Below are positions 47,030-57,011 of a stretch of DNA of 64,000 bases, one piece after another. This DNA comes from Bordetella parapertussis (lineage in GTDB: Bacteria > Pseudomonadota > Gammaproteobacteria > Burkholderiales > SG8-41). The translations under genes were made by a program, and so were the position numbers. Each line of letters begins with the position of its first letter. The stretch's first letter is position 1. Location: assembly GCA_945861275.1 (NCBI GenBank), contig CAMATZ010000008.1, positions 62,001-126,000 of the forward strand. The letters run 5' to 3'. The notes beneath the pieces are model-generated. The model was not told where the DNA came from and did no database searches. It saw only the letters and a list, made by a program, of their open reading frames with translations.

Positions 47030-48007
47030 TTATTCGGGTTGAATCTTTGCCGCGGCGGCAACCTGCGCCCACTTCTGCTTTTCCGCCATGACATAGGTTC
47101 TGAATTGTTCCGGCGGCTCGCCTCCGGCAGTGCCGCCCAGTTCGGCAAAACGCGCTTTGATCTCCGGTGCTGCAAGAACATTCTTCGCAGCGCGATAAAT
47201 CCGGTCGATCGCGGGACGCGGTGTTCTGGCCGGGGCAAACAGGCCAAACCAGCCGGTGACCTCAAAATCGGTATAGCCCGCCTCCGTCATCGTCGGCACA
47301 TCGGGCAACTCGGGGCTGCGTTGCCGCGCCGTTACTGCAAGTGCGCGCAGCCTGCTGCTACGGATGTAACCCATGGCGCTCGGCAGGCTGCTGAATATCA
47401 TGTTGACCTGCCCGGCCAGCAGGTCGATGAGGGCCGGGCCCGCGCCTTTGTAGGGAACGTGCACGATGTCGATACCTGCTTTGATCCGGAACAGTTCTCC
47501 CGACATATGAACAGACTGGCCGCGCCCCGATGAGGCAAAGGACAGCTTGCCCGGACTGGCTTTCGCAAGCGCTACCAGTTCGCCAACGGTTTTCGCGGGC
47601 ACAGCGGGATTGACCACCAGCACATTGGGATTGGAGATCACCCTGGTGATGGGAATCATGTCCTCCGGCTTGTAACCCGGGTTCTTGTAGAGCGCGTAGT
47701 TGATCGCATTGGGGCCGATGTTGCCCATCATGATGGTGTAGCCGTCGGGCGCTGCGGCGAGCAGAGCCTGCACGCCGATGATGCCGCCAGCACCCCCCCG
47801 GTTCTCCACCACAATATGCTGGCCTAATTCGGCGCCCATTTTGTCGGCGAGCAGCCGCGTCGCGATGTCAGCGGTGCCGCCGGGCGCGGCGGGAACGATG
47901 ATGCGTATCGGCCGGCTCGGAAAAACATCCGCCGCCCGCGCGAAGGTTCCATGCAATACCGCGATCGCGAGGAGCGCCTGTGCGAGGTTGAGCCGCTGAT
48001 TTGTCAT
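47030..48007 (-). CDS. Bug/TctC-type substrate-binding protein
   Basis: FPSRPIRIIVPAAPGGTADIATRLLADKMGAELGQHIVVENRGGAGGIIGVQALLAAAPDGYTI. Confidence 0.95.
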   Translation of the reverse strand: MTNQRLNLAQALLAIAVLHGTFARAADVFPSRPIRIIVPAAPGGTADIATRLLADKMGAELGQHIVVENRGGAGGIIGVQALLAAAPDGYTIMMGNIGPNAINYALYKNPGYKPEDMIPITRVISNPNVLVVNPAVPAKTVGELVALAKASPGKLSFASSGRGQSVHMSGELFRIKAGIDIVHVPYKGAGPALIDLLAGQVNMIFSSLPSAMGYIRSSRLRALAVTARQRSPELPDVPTMTEAGYTDFEVTGWFGLFAPARTPRPAIDRIYRAAKNVLAAPEIKARFAELGGTAGGEPPEQFRTYVMAEKQKWAQVAAAAKIQPE

Positions 48008-48034
48008 GAAACCCGCCTTCTATGGCCAAGCCGT

Positions 48035-48253
48035 TTATGACGTGCCCTGGCGCATCTGTTGCAATCGATAGGCGCAATCCTCTGCATGGTTTTCCAGGCG
48101 CCCGTTGATTTCCGTGGTGATTTTTTTGCAGAATTTACAGCGGTACTTGTACATCTCACCTTCCAGATTTTCCTGGGGATACTCAATATCAAACGCATCC
48201 CGATAAGGTGAGCTCTCGTAGTAGTTTTCGCCGTTCGGCAATTTCGTCGACAT
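48035..48253 (-). CDS. 72-aa protein with a predicted C2HC (BED-like) zinc finger
   Basis: MSTKLPNGENYYESSPYRDAFDIEYPQENLEGEMYKYRCKFCKKITTEINGRLENHAEDCAYRLQQMRQGTS: C-x2-C-x13-H-x3-C. Confidence 0.7.
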   Translation of the reverse strand: MSTKLPNGENYYESSPYRDAFDIEYPQENLEGEMYKYRCKFCKKITTEINGRLENHAEDCAYRLQQMRQGTS

Positions 48254-48314
48254 CTTCAGCATGCTCCTCAAGTTTTCCGCAGGCAAAACAGGGTTGCTTT
48301 CCCTTTGCGCTCCC

Positions 48315-49160
48315 TCACTTGCCACGCGGCCGCCACTGCCCCGATTCGACAAGCGCAAAAAAGTCTTCGCACAGCAGGTGCATCAGGTCCGGTTCCTCCA
48401 GATTCACCAAATGGCCGGTCGCGGGCGCTATCGAAAGCCGCACTGCCGGGCTGACCTGTTTCATGAACAGTCCCGAATCGATCGCGCCGGGATCCTCATC
48501 ACCGACGATCACATGCGAGGGCACCTTCAGCGCCCGTAACGGCTTTTCCATGCTGAAGAGCGAAACCCGGCGTCCCTGCACCCGGCGCGTGATATTGGCG
48601 CAGCCCTGTGCCGAGTGCTGCATGAAGCGCCGGCAAAAGTCCTCGAACGCCCGCGGATTCTTGCGTTTCAACTGAATGCGATTGTCAGCCTTGCGCAGGC
48701 CCTTCAACACCTCAGCCAGGCCATCTTCCTCGTACCGGCGCGCCCTCACTTCGGTGTGCCGCAGGAAAGCGGCCTTGTTGCGCGGATCGCCGCCGCTGCC
48801 GATGCCGATCATGGTGAGCGACATCGCCATGCGCGGATAGGTGAGTCCGAAATCCAGCGTCGTTCGCGAGCCCATCGAACAGCCGATGATGTGCGCTTTG
48901 CTCACACCCAGGTGGCGCATCACCACCGCCACGTCGTCGACGGCATGCTTGTGCGAATATCGCGACAGTAACGTGGGTACTTCCGACGGCGGATAGCCCC
49001 GGGCGTTGAAGGCGATGCAACGATGGTGGCGGCTGAAATGCTGTATCTGTTTCTCCCAGCTCCACAGATCGCCGGAGAACTCGTGGGCAAATACGATCGG
49101 TGTTCCGGTGCCGGCTTCTTCGTAGTACAGCCGCGCGCCGTCAGACTGGACATAGGGCAT
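48315..49160 (-). CDS. Alpha/beta hydrolase
   Basis: PIVFAHEFSGDLWSWEKQIQHFS, AHIIGCSMGSRTTLDF nucleophile elbow, C-terminal GHLVNLEEPD. Confidence 0.93.
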   Translation of the reverse strand: MPYVQSDGARLYYEEAGTGTPIVFAHEFSGDLWSWEKQIQHFSRHHRCIAFNARGYPPSEVPTLLSRYSHKHAVDDVAVVMRHLGVSKAHIIGCSMGSRTTLDFGLTYPRMAMSLTMIGIGSGGDPRNKAAFLRHTEVRARRYEEDGLAEVLKGLRKADNRIQLKRKNPRAFEDFCRRFMQHSAQGCANITRRVQGRRVSLFSMEKPLRALKVPSHVIVGDEDPGAIDSGLFMKQVSPAVRLSIAPATGHLVNLEEPDLMHLLCEDFFALVESGQWRPRGK

Positions 49161-49294
49161 GTTGTGTTCCTCGCTTGATGGAAGTTATTACTATAGCAGT
49201 TTGGTGCCTGCATACCGGGAATGCAGACGCTGGCGCAGTTTGTTCATATAGTGTTCCACCTTTTTCGCATGCAAATTTGGCGGAGGTTTAGAAT

Positions 49295-49387
49295 GTGCCG
49301 CATGACTTTCCCGAGTCGTTGCCGGGAGACCCGCTGCTGGACTTTGAAAATAAACACGGGCGCCATGACGTTCTTTTTCACGCTTAA
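49295..49387 (+). CDS. Short ORF (30 aa) upstream of the SLC13 permease; leader peptide or gene remnant
   Basis: GGAGG then a 7-nt spacer and GTG: (M/V)PHDFPESLPGDPLLDFENKHGRHDVLFHA*; ends 24 nt before the permease ATG. Confidence 0.3.
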   Translation: MPHDFPESLPGDPLLDFENKHGRHDVLFHA

Positions 49388-49411
49388 TCAACCGCGCCAC
49401 CGCTGCCCGTC

Positions 49412-50824
49412 ATGTCCGTAACTCCGCCATCCGGCGCGACCGACAAACGCGCGCCACTGACGATAGCCATTCTCGTGGCCGTCTGCGCCGGACTGATCGC
49501 CATGCCCGCACCGGCGGGGCTGCCCGAGGCCGGCAAGCGCGTCATTGCGGTGGCAGTGCTGGCGATTGGCCTGTGGTGCAGCGAGGCGCTGCCGGCGGGC
49601 GTGACCGCCATCGTGCTGATTGTTGCGCTGGTGTTGACCGGTTCAGTGTCCGGTTTGCCCGAGGCGTTGTCGGGCTTTGCCGAACCGGTCGCCTACTTTC
49701 TCATCGGCGTGCTCACCATCGGGCTGGCCGTGCAAAAGAGCGGGCTGGCGGAACGGGTGGCGCGCTTTTTCCTGCACCGTTCGCGCGGCAGCGCGCGCTC
49801 GCTTTACCTGCAACTGCTGCTCTCGTTTCCGCTGCTCACCTGCATCCTGCCCTCGGCCACCACACGCACCGGCATTCTCGTTCATGTCTACGAGCAGGCG
49901 CTCGACATGGCCGGCGTGCCGCGCCAGGCGCCGCTCGCCAGCGCCGTGATGATGGCGCTCAATTCGATCAACCGTCTTGCCTCCACCGTGCTGATGACCG
50001 GCGGCATCACGCCGATGGTCGCTGCGGCGCTGATCGGCGGCATCGGCTGGAGCCAATGGCTGCTGCTGATGAGCGTGCCTTTCCTCGTGCTGCTGGTGAT
50101 CGGATCTGCACTCATCTATCACCGCTACCGCAGCGGGTTCGCGCAGCGGCTGCCGGCGCTGCCGGATGAACCCGCGAAAAAATTCGCACCGGTGGAAATC
50201 CGCACGCTCGCCATCACGGTGGGCGCTTCCGTGCTGTGGCTCACCGATGGCTGGCACCACTGGCATCCGGCGATACCAGCGCTGCTGGCGTGGATACTGA
50301 TACTGATGCCGCGATTCGGCGTGCTGACCTGGAAAGAGTTTGAACGCGACATCGGCTGGAGCAGTTTCTTTGTGCTGGCGTCTTCGCTCTCGCTCGCGCG
50401 TGCGCTCAAGTCCAGCGGCGCCAGCGACTGGATCGCCGGCGTTATCACCGCAGCCGTGCCCGCGTTTCAGGGTGAGCCCTACTACGTCGTCGCGACGCTG
50501 CTTGTCGCCTCGGTGCCGGTGCGGCTGATCATCCCCAACATCACCGGATATCTCGCCACCACCATTCCGATTGCGATGGCTATCGGCACCGCCACCGGTG
50601 TCAATCCGATGATCTGCGGCCTCGCGGTGATGATCGGCGGCGATGCGGTGCTCTACTATCCGGCGCAGAGCGTATCGTCGCTCGCGGTCTACGAGCGCGG
50701 CTACCTGAGCGCGCCGGAAATTTTTAAATTCGGGGTATGGATGACGCTGATCGCGTTTGTGGTGGTGCTGGCCGTGGCATTGCCGTATTGGTCGGCGGTG
50801 GGTGTATCGCTGCAGGTGCGGTAG
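49412..50824 (+). CDS. SLC13/DASS family sodium-coupled anion symporter
   Basis: LPSATTRTGILVHVYEQALDMAG; multiple TM segments; NPMICGLAVMIGGDAVLYYPAQS. Confidence 0.88.
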   Translation: MSVTPPSGATDKRAPLTIAILVAVCAGLIAMPAPAGLPEAGKRVIAVAVLAIGLWCSEALPAGVTAIVLIVALVLTGSVSGLPEALSGFAEPVAYFLIGVLTIGLAVQKSGLAERVARFFLHRSRGSARSLYLQLLLSFPLLTCILPSATTRTGILVHVYEQALDMAGVPRQAPLASAVMMALNSINRLASTVLMTGGITPMVAAALIGGIGWSQWLLLMSVPFLVLLVIGSALIYHRYRSGFAQRLPALPDEPAKKFAPVEIRTLAITVGASVLWLTDGWHHWHPAIPALLAWILILMPRFGVLTWKEFERDIGWSSFFVLASSLSLARALKSSGASDWIAGVITAAVPAFQGEPYYVVATLLVASVPVRLIIPNITGYLATTIPIAMAIGTATGVNPMICGLAVMIGGDAVLYYPAQSVSSLAVYERGYLSAPEIFKFGVWMTLIAFVVVLAVALPYWSAVGVSLQVR

Positions 50825-50859
50825 GCTGAACTGACGATGCGTATGGCGGCTGTTCGAAC

Positions 50860-52155
50860 ATGAAATCATTCGCCCTCATGATGGTTTTTTTTCTGAGCAC
50901 GTCGGTATTCGGCGCCCTTCCTGGCGTCACTGAATTCAGCGCCAGTCCTGAACAAGTCACGGAGGCTGAACTTTCAGCTTTGCTGCGTGCGCAGGTCGTC
51001 GCGGCCGACGTTATTGCCATCGGAGAAAGCGTGCATGGTTCTTCGGGGTTTTTGAGAATTCAGACACGGCTCATTCGTTACCTGGTGGTAAACCATGGCT
51101 TAAGGTTAATCGTCTGGGAAAATCCGGCGCTGCGCAGCCTTGAATTTGCACGATGGGTTTCATCGTGCACGACAGCCGCGACGCCGCCACCGATAGCCGT
51201 GCTGTATATGCCCACCTCAGCGGATTTGCCCTTGTGGGACTGGGTGTGTAAATTCAATCTTGCGCATCCCGGTGACCCCATCGTCTTTCGCGGCATGGAT
51301 GTTTGGGATCGCCCGTGGGAACACTACGCGAGGATCCGCGCCCTGGGCCTGCGTGCGGGCATTGATCCGCGACTGATCAATAGCATGGCAACTTCCTGCC
51401 CGGCGTATGAAACCTCGTCGTGGCCTGAGGTTGAGTTGGTTTTTGCAACATCACAACACGACGGGAAGTTCCTGCCCCAGGCCGATTACGAAAAATGTCG
51501 CGCCCATTTGACCACGCTCCTCAATACCGCAACACTATCGGGCATCGAAAAGCAGAAGAAAAAAGAGCCGCATTCCGATGAGGCTTTTGAACTTGCGATC
51601 TCGGCTTCAACCCTGCTGGGATGGCTGGGGTTTTACAACCACGAACGCTCAGACGATATTCTGAGCTGGAACGAGCGCGACAAAGCTCAAGGCAGAAATT
51701 TAATGTTGCTGATGGCTAAACATGACGCCCCACGCGCCATCTTGTCCGCCCACACCAGCCACGTGTCACACAATCGATCACGCGCTGACTGGTGGGGCTA
51801 TGGCGATCTTAAATCCGGCGTTTTCTTTTTTACCGAGATGACCCGGAAGAAGGTCTTCAATATCGCACTCACCGCCTATAGCGCGACGGGAACGCAGGGA
51901 GACTGGTCGCTTCCCGCCGCCAGCAACTCGCTGGATAAGAAACTGCATGATGTTGGGCACAGGTTTTCATACTTTGCATCCCATGCCGCTTTTTTGTCAG
52001 AACATTCAAAATGGTGGATGCAGAATCAGAATTTCCCCGGGCCTTTTGAAAGCGGCGTTGAAATCACGCCAGGGGATCACTTCGATGCCTTTATCTTTAT
52101 TGATCGCTCGGCCCTGGACAAGGCGTTACCCCAAAGACCCATGTGGCAACCTTGA
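50860..52155 (+). CDS. Secreted erythromycin esterase family protein
   Basis: VIAIGESVHGSSGFLRIQTRLIRYLVVNHGLRLIVWE, FRGMDVWDRPW, ILSAHTSHVSHNRSR; N-terminal signal peptide. Confidence 0.88.
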   Translation: MKSFALMMVFFLSTSVFGALPGVTEFSASPEQVTEAELSALLRAQVVAADVIAIGESVHGSSGFLRIQTRLIRYLVVNHGLRLIVWENPALRSLEFARWVSSCTTAATPPPIAVLYMPTSADLPLWDWVCKFNLAHPGDPIVFRGMDVWDRPWEHYARIRALGLRAGIDPRLINSMATSCPAYETSSWPEVELVFATSQHDGKFLPQADYEKCRAHLTTLLNTATLSGIEKQKKKEPHSDEAFELAISASTLLGWLGFYNHERSDDILSWNERDKAQGRNLMLLMAKHDAPRAILSAHTSHVSHNRSRADWWGYGDLKSGVFFFTEMTRKKVFNIALTAYSATGTQGDWSLPAASNSLDKKLHDVGHRFSYFASHAAFLSEHSKWWMQNQNFPGPFESGVEITPGDHFDAFIFIDRSALDKALPQRPMWQP

Positions 52156-52292
52156 GAAAATAAAAGACCGCGTCCTCGCGGCGCACCGCGAAACTAAAGA
52201 TCGTCAACAACGGCGAATGCCGCCCGCTTGACACAGCCGCGCGCGGCACTGCACGATACTTCGCTCACCGCAACGTTTCATCCGCAACCCGC

Positions 52293-54071
52293 ATGCTTGC
52301 TCAAATCGCCATATTTCTGCTTGCCGCCATCATCGCCGTGCCCTTGTCACGTAAGCTGGGGCTGGGCGCGGTATTGGGTTACCTCGGCGCAGGCATGATC
52401 ATCGGGCCTTGGGGCCTGAAGCTGATCGACAACGTTGATGCGATGCTGCATATCTCGGAGTTCGGCGTCATCCTGCTGCTGTTTATCATCGGGCTGGAGT
52501 TGCAGCCGTCGCGCCTGTGGGTGTTGCGCAAGCAGGTGTTCGGTCTCGGTTCCGCACAGGTGGTGATCACGGGTCTGGTGCTGGGCGGGATTGCCCTCAT
52601 CATCGGCTTTACCTGGCAGGCGGCGCTGGTGGCCGGCGTGGGGCTGGCCATGTCCTCCACCGCGTTTGTGTTGCAAACGCTGGCGGAGAAAAAACAGCTC
52701 ACTGCCCGCCACGGCCGCGAGAGTTTTGCCATTCTGCTGTTTCAGGATGTGGCGGTGATTCCGCTGCTGGCCGCGCTGCCGTTTCTCGCGTATTCCCTGG
52801 GCGCAACCGGTGCGGCGACGCAAGGCCACGGCGGCTGGCTCGACGCCGCCAAGGCGATTGGCATCATCGGTGCGCTGATCGTATCCAGCCGTGTTCTGCT
52901 GCGCCCGCTGTTCCGGCTGGTGGCCACACTCGGGGGCCGCGAGATATTTACCGCCACGGCGCTGTTCATCGTGGTTGGCGTGACGTTGCTGATGGATGTT
53001 GCGAGCCTCACGGCGTCGCTCGGCGCATTCCTTGCGGGCATGCTGCTCGCCGATTCGGAATACCGCCACGAACTTGAAGCCGATATCGAACCCTTCAAGG
53101 GCTTGCTGATGGGCTTGTTTTTCATCTCCGTCGGCATGTCGGCCAACCTCGGTCTGCTGGCAAAGCAGCCGCTGATCATCGCCGCTATTGTTGCCGGTTT
53201 GATCGCCATCAAGTTCGCGGTGCTCTACGCCATCGGGCGCATGGCCGGCAGCGGGGCGCCAAGCGCGCGCAAACTGGGGCTGGCGCTGGCACAAGGAGGC
53301 GAATTCGCCTTCGTGCTGTTCGGTTCCGCCGCCGGTGCCGGCATATTCACCGCGCCGATTGCGCAAACGCTGGTGGTCGCGGTGACGGTATCCATGCTGA
53401 TCGCGCCGTTCTTGTTCATGCTGGAAGAGAAAGTGCTCGCGCCCGCGCTGGATCCCGAGGCGATCCGTGAATTCGACACCATCGAAGCGCCGCAGGGCCA
53501 TGTGGTGATTGCCGGTTACGGCCGTGTGGGGCAGATCGTCACGCGCGTGCTATCGCTCAAAGGCATTCCTTTTGTGGCACTTGAAAAAGACGCGGATCAG
53601 GTTGACAGCGTGCGCCGGTTCGGCGGCAAACTGTATTTCGGTGATGCCACACGCCTTGAACTGCTGCGCGCGGCCAATGTCGGCGGCGCGCGCTTGTTCG
53701 TGCTCGCCATTGACGACCCGGAAGACTCGGTTAAATGTGCGCAATTGGTGCGCCATCATTTCCCCAACCTGCCGATCATTGCGCGTGCGCGCAACCGCAC
53801 GCACGCGCATCGGCTGGCTGAAATGGGCGTGACACGCTACTACCGCGAAACCTGGCACACCAGTATGGAAATGGCATTGCAAAGCCTGCTGCAATTGCGG
53901 ATTGCGCCTTCGGAAGCGGCTATCGCGATTTCAAAATTCCGCGACCACGACCTCGCATTGCTCAAACGCCAGCAAGCCATTTACCTGGACGAAAACAAAC
54001 TGATGCAGACCACGCGCGAAGCCAGCGAGGAGTTATTGACCTTGTTCGAGGCGGATCGCGAGGAAAGCTGA
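52293..54071 (+). CDS. Kef-type monovalent cation:proton antiporter (CPA2) with TrkA-N/RCK domain
   Basis: Na/H-exchanger domain LGYLGAGMIIGPWGL; RCK Rossmann motif HVVIAGYGRVGQIVTRVL. Confidence 0.95.
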   Translation: MLAQIAIFLLAAIIAVPLSRKLGLGAVLGYLGAGMIIGPWGLKLIDNVDAMLHISEFGVILLLFIIGLELQPSRLWVLRKQVFGLGSAQVVITGLVLGGIALIIGFTWQAALVAGVGLAMSSTAFVLQTLAEKKQLTARHGRESFAILLFQDVAVIPLLAALPFLAYSLGATGAATQGHGGWLDAAKAIGIIGALIVSSRVLLRPLFRLVATLGGREIFTATALFIVVGVTLLMDVASLTASLGAFLAGMLLADSEYRHELEADIEPFKGLLMGLFFISVGMSANLGLLAKQPLIIAAIVAGLIAIKFAVLYAIGRMAGSGAPSARKLGLALAQGGEFAFVLFGSAAGAGIFTAPIAQTLVVAVTVSMLIAPFLFMLEEKVLAPALDPEAIREFDTIEAPQGHVVIAGYGRVGQIVTRVLSLKGIPFVALEKDADQVDSVRRFGGKLYFGDATRLELLRAANVGGARLFVLAIDDPEDSVKCAQLVRHHFPNLPIIARARNRTHAHRLAEMGVTRYYRETWHTSMEMALQSLLQLRIAPSEAAIAISKFRDHDLALLKRQQAIYLDENKLMQTTREASEELLTLFEADREES

Positions 54072-54190
54072 GCCGGCACGTTAACAAAATTATCGTAACT
54101 ATTCAGCGTGAACGAAAAGGCAAAAACCCCTCTCACGCGGCGCTTTGCGCCACCCTTGCCTGTCACCGCAGGCGCCCGGACCAGCGGCGC

Positions 54191-55603
54191 GTGAATCGCC
54201 CTACCCATTCCCCGTTGCCGGGCCTGCTGATCATTGGTCTGGGCGCATCTATTGCGCCGATGGATTTCGCGGTTAACGTAGCCTTTCCCGCGATCACCGC
54301 GGCCTTCGCTCTCGATGTAGAGTCGATACGCTGGGTGGTGATCTGCTACGTCATTACCTACGCCAGCCTGATGCTGGCCTTCGGCAAACTCGGCGACATC
54401 GTGGGGCACCGCCGCGTATTTCACGCCGGCCTGCTGACCGGCACGCTTGCGTTTGCCGCGTGCGGGTTGGCGCCAACTTATCCGTGGCTGCTGGCGGCAC
54501 GTGTGTTGCAGGGCGTCGCGACCGCTCTGGTGCTCAGTTGCGCGCCGGCGCTGGTGGTGGCAGTTTGCGGCGAACAGCGGCGCACCTGGGCGCTCAGCCG
54601 CTATGCCATGATCGCCGCGCTGGCCGGCATCCTGGGGCCCATCATCGGTGGCGCCGCAATACAGTGGCTGGGCTGGGCGGGTGTGTTCTGGTTTCGCCTG
54701 CCGGTTGCGTTGCTGGCGTTGGTGCTGCTGGCGCGCTTGCGCGCAGTGCCGGTTCCGGCGGATGCGCCGCGACGCTTCGATACCGTTTCCTCAGGGTTGC
54801 TTGCAGGCGGACTGGCGCTGTTGCTGTTAAGCCCCAGCCTCTGGTCCGGCGTCACGCACGTCGAGTTGCCGCTCGCGGCGGGTTTCGCCGGCATAGCACT
54901 GCTCGTCATTTTTGCGCTGCGCGAGCGCCGTGATGCGGAGCCAGTGCTGCCGCCCTCAGCCGTGCGCGATCCCGTCATGCTGGCAGCCAATGCCGCCAGT
55001 GTCATGGTCAATTTCGTCGCCTTTGCGATTCCCCTGCTGGTGCCCTACTACCTGGCGCGCATCGGCGGCTTCAGTGCGATCACGATGGGCCTGCTGCTGG
55101 CGATGTCTGCGGTCGGTGTGTTTGCGGCCTCTACCGTCACACCGCGCGTGGTGCGTGCGCTCGGACAGCGCCGTGCCGCCCTGCTGGGCGCTGCGCTGGT
55201 TGCACTGGCGCAAGCGCTCATCGCGCTCTGGCCGCTGACGCCGCTGGTGGCCGCACTGATGGTCGGGCTACTGCTGCATGGTCTTGGTGTGGGACTGTTT
55301 CAGGTCAGTTATACCGATCTCATCGTCGCCACGCTGCCGCAGAAAAATCGCGGCATCGCCGGCAGCCTCACCATGCTAACCCGCACCATCGGCGTCATTC
55401 TCGCCGCAGTGATTTTGAGCAGCGCAGTGCAGGCACTCGAAGCCCGCCACCTGGCGGCAGGGCACGCAGCGGCCGAGGCGTTTCATGCAGCCTTCAGTAG
55501 CGTGTTTCTGTATACCGGACTGTTGCTGTCCGCATCGCTGCTGCTGGCTGCCGTGGTGCCAGTCCTCTGGCGCAAAGCTAAAACCCGTTCTTCGCGGAAG
55601 TAG
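54191..55603 (+). CDS. MFS transporter (DHA2-like, drug efflux type)
   Basis: IAPMDFAVNVAFPAITAAF, FGKLGDIVGHRRVF, ~14 predicted TM segments. Confidence 0.92.
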   Translation: MNRPTHSPLPGLLIIGLGASIAPMDFAVNVAFPAITAAFALDVESIRWVVICYVITYASLMLAFGKLGDIVGHRRVFHAGLLTGTLAFAACGLAPTYPWLLAARVLQGVATALVLSCAPALVVAVCGEQRRTWALSRYAMIAALAGILGPIIGGAAIQWLGWAGVFWFRLPVALLALVLLARLRAVPVPADAPRRFDTVSSGLLAGGLALLLLSPSLWSGVTHVELPLAAGFAGIALLVIFALRERRDAEPVLPPSAVRDPVMLAANAASVMVNFVAFAIPLLVPYYLARIGGFSAITMGLLLAMSAVGVFAASTVTPRVVRALGQRRAALLGAALVALAQALIALWPLTPLVAALMVGLLLHGLGVGLFQVSYTDLIVATLPQKNRGIAGSLTMLTRTIGVILAAVILSSAVQALEARHLAAGHAAAEAFHAAFSSVFLYTGLLLSASLLLAAVVPVLWRKAKTRSSRK

Positions 55604-55694
55604 TATCAGTTCGATCAACTATTGAATAAAACAAATAAAACAAACGCCTATGAACATCGTCGAACGGCGAAGATGAATGGTATAGGATCACGGC

Positions 55695-56951
55695 ATGTCC
55701 CCAACTACTACAGCCCAGTCCCGCGCTCCGGCTCTTGCCGGGTTGCGCATCATCGACCTTGCGCGGGTGCTCGCCGGCCCGACCTGCGCGCAGACGCTGG
55801 GCGATCTTGGCGCTGATGTGGTCAAGATTGAGCGCCCCGGCGTCGGTGACGACACGCGCCCGTGGGGCCCGCCGTGGCTGCCGGACGAGCACGGCGAACC
55901 CACCCGCGATTCGACCTACTTCAGCAGCGCCAATCGCAACAAGCGCTCCATCGCGATCGACCTCGCCAACGATGCGGGCGCAGCGCTGGTGCGCCGGCTC
56001 GCGTGTGAGGCCGACGTAGTGATCGAGAACTACAAGGTCGGCGACCTCGCGCGGCGCGGGCTCGATTATGCGACGTTGTCCGCGCTTAACCCGCGGCTGA
56101 TCTATTGCTCGATCACCGGCTTCGGCCAGACCGGGCCGTTGCGCGAGCGGCCGGGCTACGACTATATTTTTCAGGGTGTCGGCGGGCTGATGAGTGTGAC
56201 CGGGCTTCCTGACGGTGTGCCCGGCGGCGGGCCGATGAAGATCGGCGCGTCCATCGTCGATCTTTCGACCGGGCTCTACGCAGGCATCGCCATTCTGGCG
56301 GCACTACGCGAGCGCGATGCGAGCGGGCTCGGCCAGCATATCGACATGGCGCTGTTTGACACTGTCGCAGCACTCAGCACGCACCAGGCGGCGGGTTATT
56401 TCCAGACCGGCAAAGTGCCGGGTCGCATGGGCACCTCCTCCGGCGGCATCATGATGCCGTACGAGACCTTCAAGTGCGCGGACGGACACCTCATCGTCGC
56501 TTGCGGCAACAATTCGCAATGGCAATCCCTGTGCAAGGCACTCGCGCGCGACGATCTCGGGCGTGACCTGCGGCTCGCCACGCCGTCGACGCGCCAGATC
56601 AATCGCGATTTCGCACTCGGCGAACTGCGCCGCACATTCGCGGAGAATAAGGTCGATGATCTCGCGGCGAAGCTCGATGCGCACGGCGTGCCGAACGGAC
56701 CGATCAACGATCTGAAACAGGTGTTCGAGATGGAGCAGGCGCGCGAGCGCGGCCTCAAAATCGATCTCCAACGCAGCGACGGCACCAAGGTCGCCGGTGT
56801 CGGCAATCCGATCCGCCTGAGCGCAACACCCGTGCAGTATCGCAGCGCAGCGCCGAGACTCGGTGAGCATGCCGTTGCCGTGCTCACGGACTGGCTCGGC
56901 GCCGGAACAGAAGAGATCGAACAGTTGCGCGCGGCGGGAGCGCTGGGTTAG
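55695..56951 (+). CDS. CaiB/BaiF (class III) CoA-transferase
   Basis: LAGLRIIDLARVLAGPTCAQTLGDLGADVVKIERPGVGDDTRPWGPP...NRNKRSIAIDL. Confidence 0.97.
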   Translation: MSPTTTAQSRAPALAGLRIIDLARVLAGPTCAQTLGDLGADVVKIERPGVGDDTRPWGPPWLPDEHGEPTRDSTYFSSANRNKRSIAIDLANDAGAALVRRLACEADVVIENYKVGDLARRGLDYATLSALNPRLIYCSITGFGQTGPLRERPGYDYIFQGVGGLMSVTGLPDGVPGGGPMKIGASIVDLSTGLYAGIAILAALRERDASGLGQHIDMALFDTVAALSTHQAAGYFQTGKVPGRMGTSSGGIMMPYETFKCADGHLIVACGNNSQWQSLCKALARDDLGRDLRLATPSTRQINRDFALGELRRTFAENKVDDLAAKLDAHGVPNGPINDLKQVFEMEQARERGLKIDLQRSDGTKVAGVGNPIRLSATPVQYRSAAPRLGEHAVAVLTDWLGAGTEEIEQLRAAGALG

Positions 56952-57011
56952 TTACATGGTTTCATCAGACGTTTGTACAGGCGGAACCTTCTAGAAAGAA
57001 AAATTTTCCGT

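Noticed and set aside
46819-47265. 148-aa minus-strand ORF upstream of the lectin-like gene
   Set aside because: Overlaps the 3' end of the 47030 Bug gene in another frame and has no domain; probably noise.
49643-50869. 408-aa minus-strand ORF
   Set aside because: Antisense of the SLC13 permease; His/Arg/Gln-rich artefact.
52347-53501. 384-aa minus-strand ORF
   Set aside because: Antisense of the Kef-type antiporter; shadow ORF.
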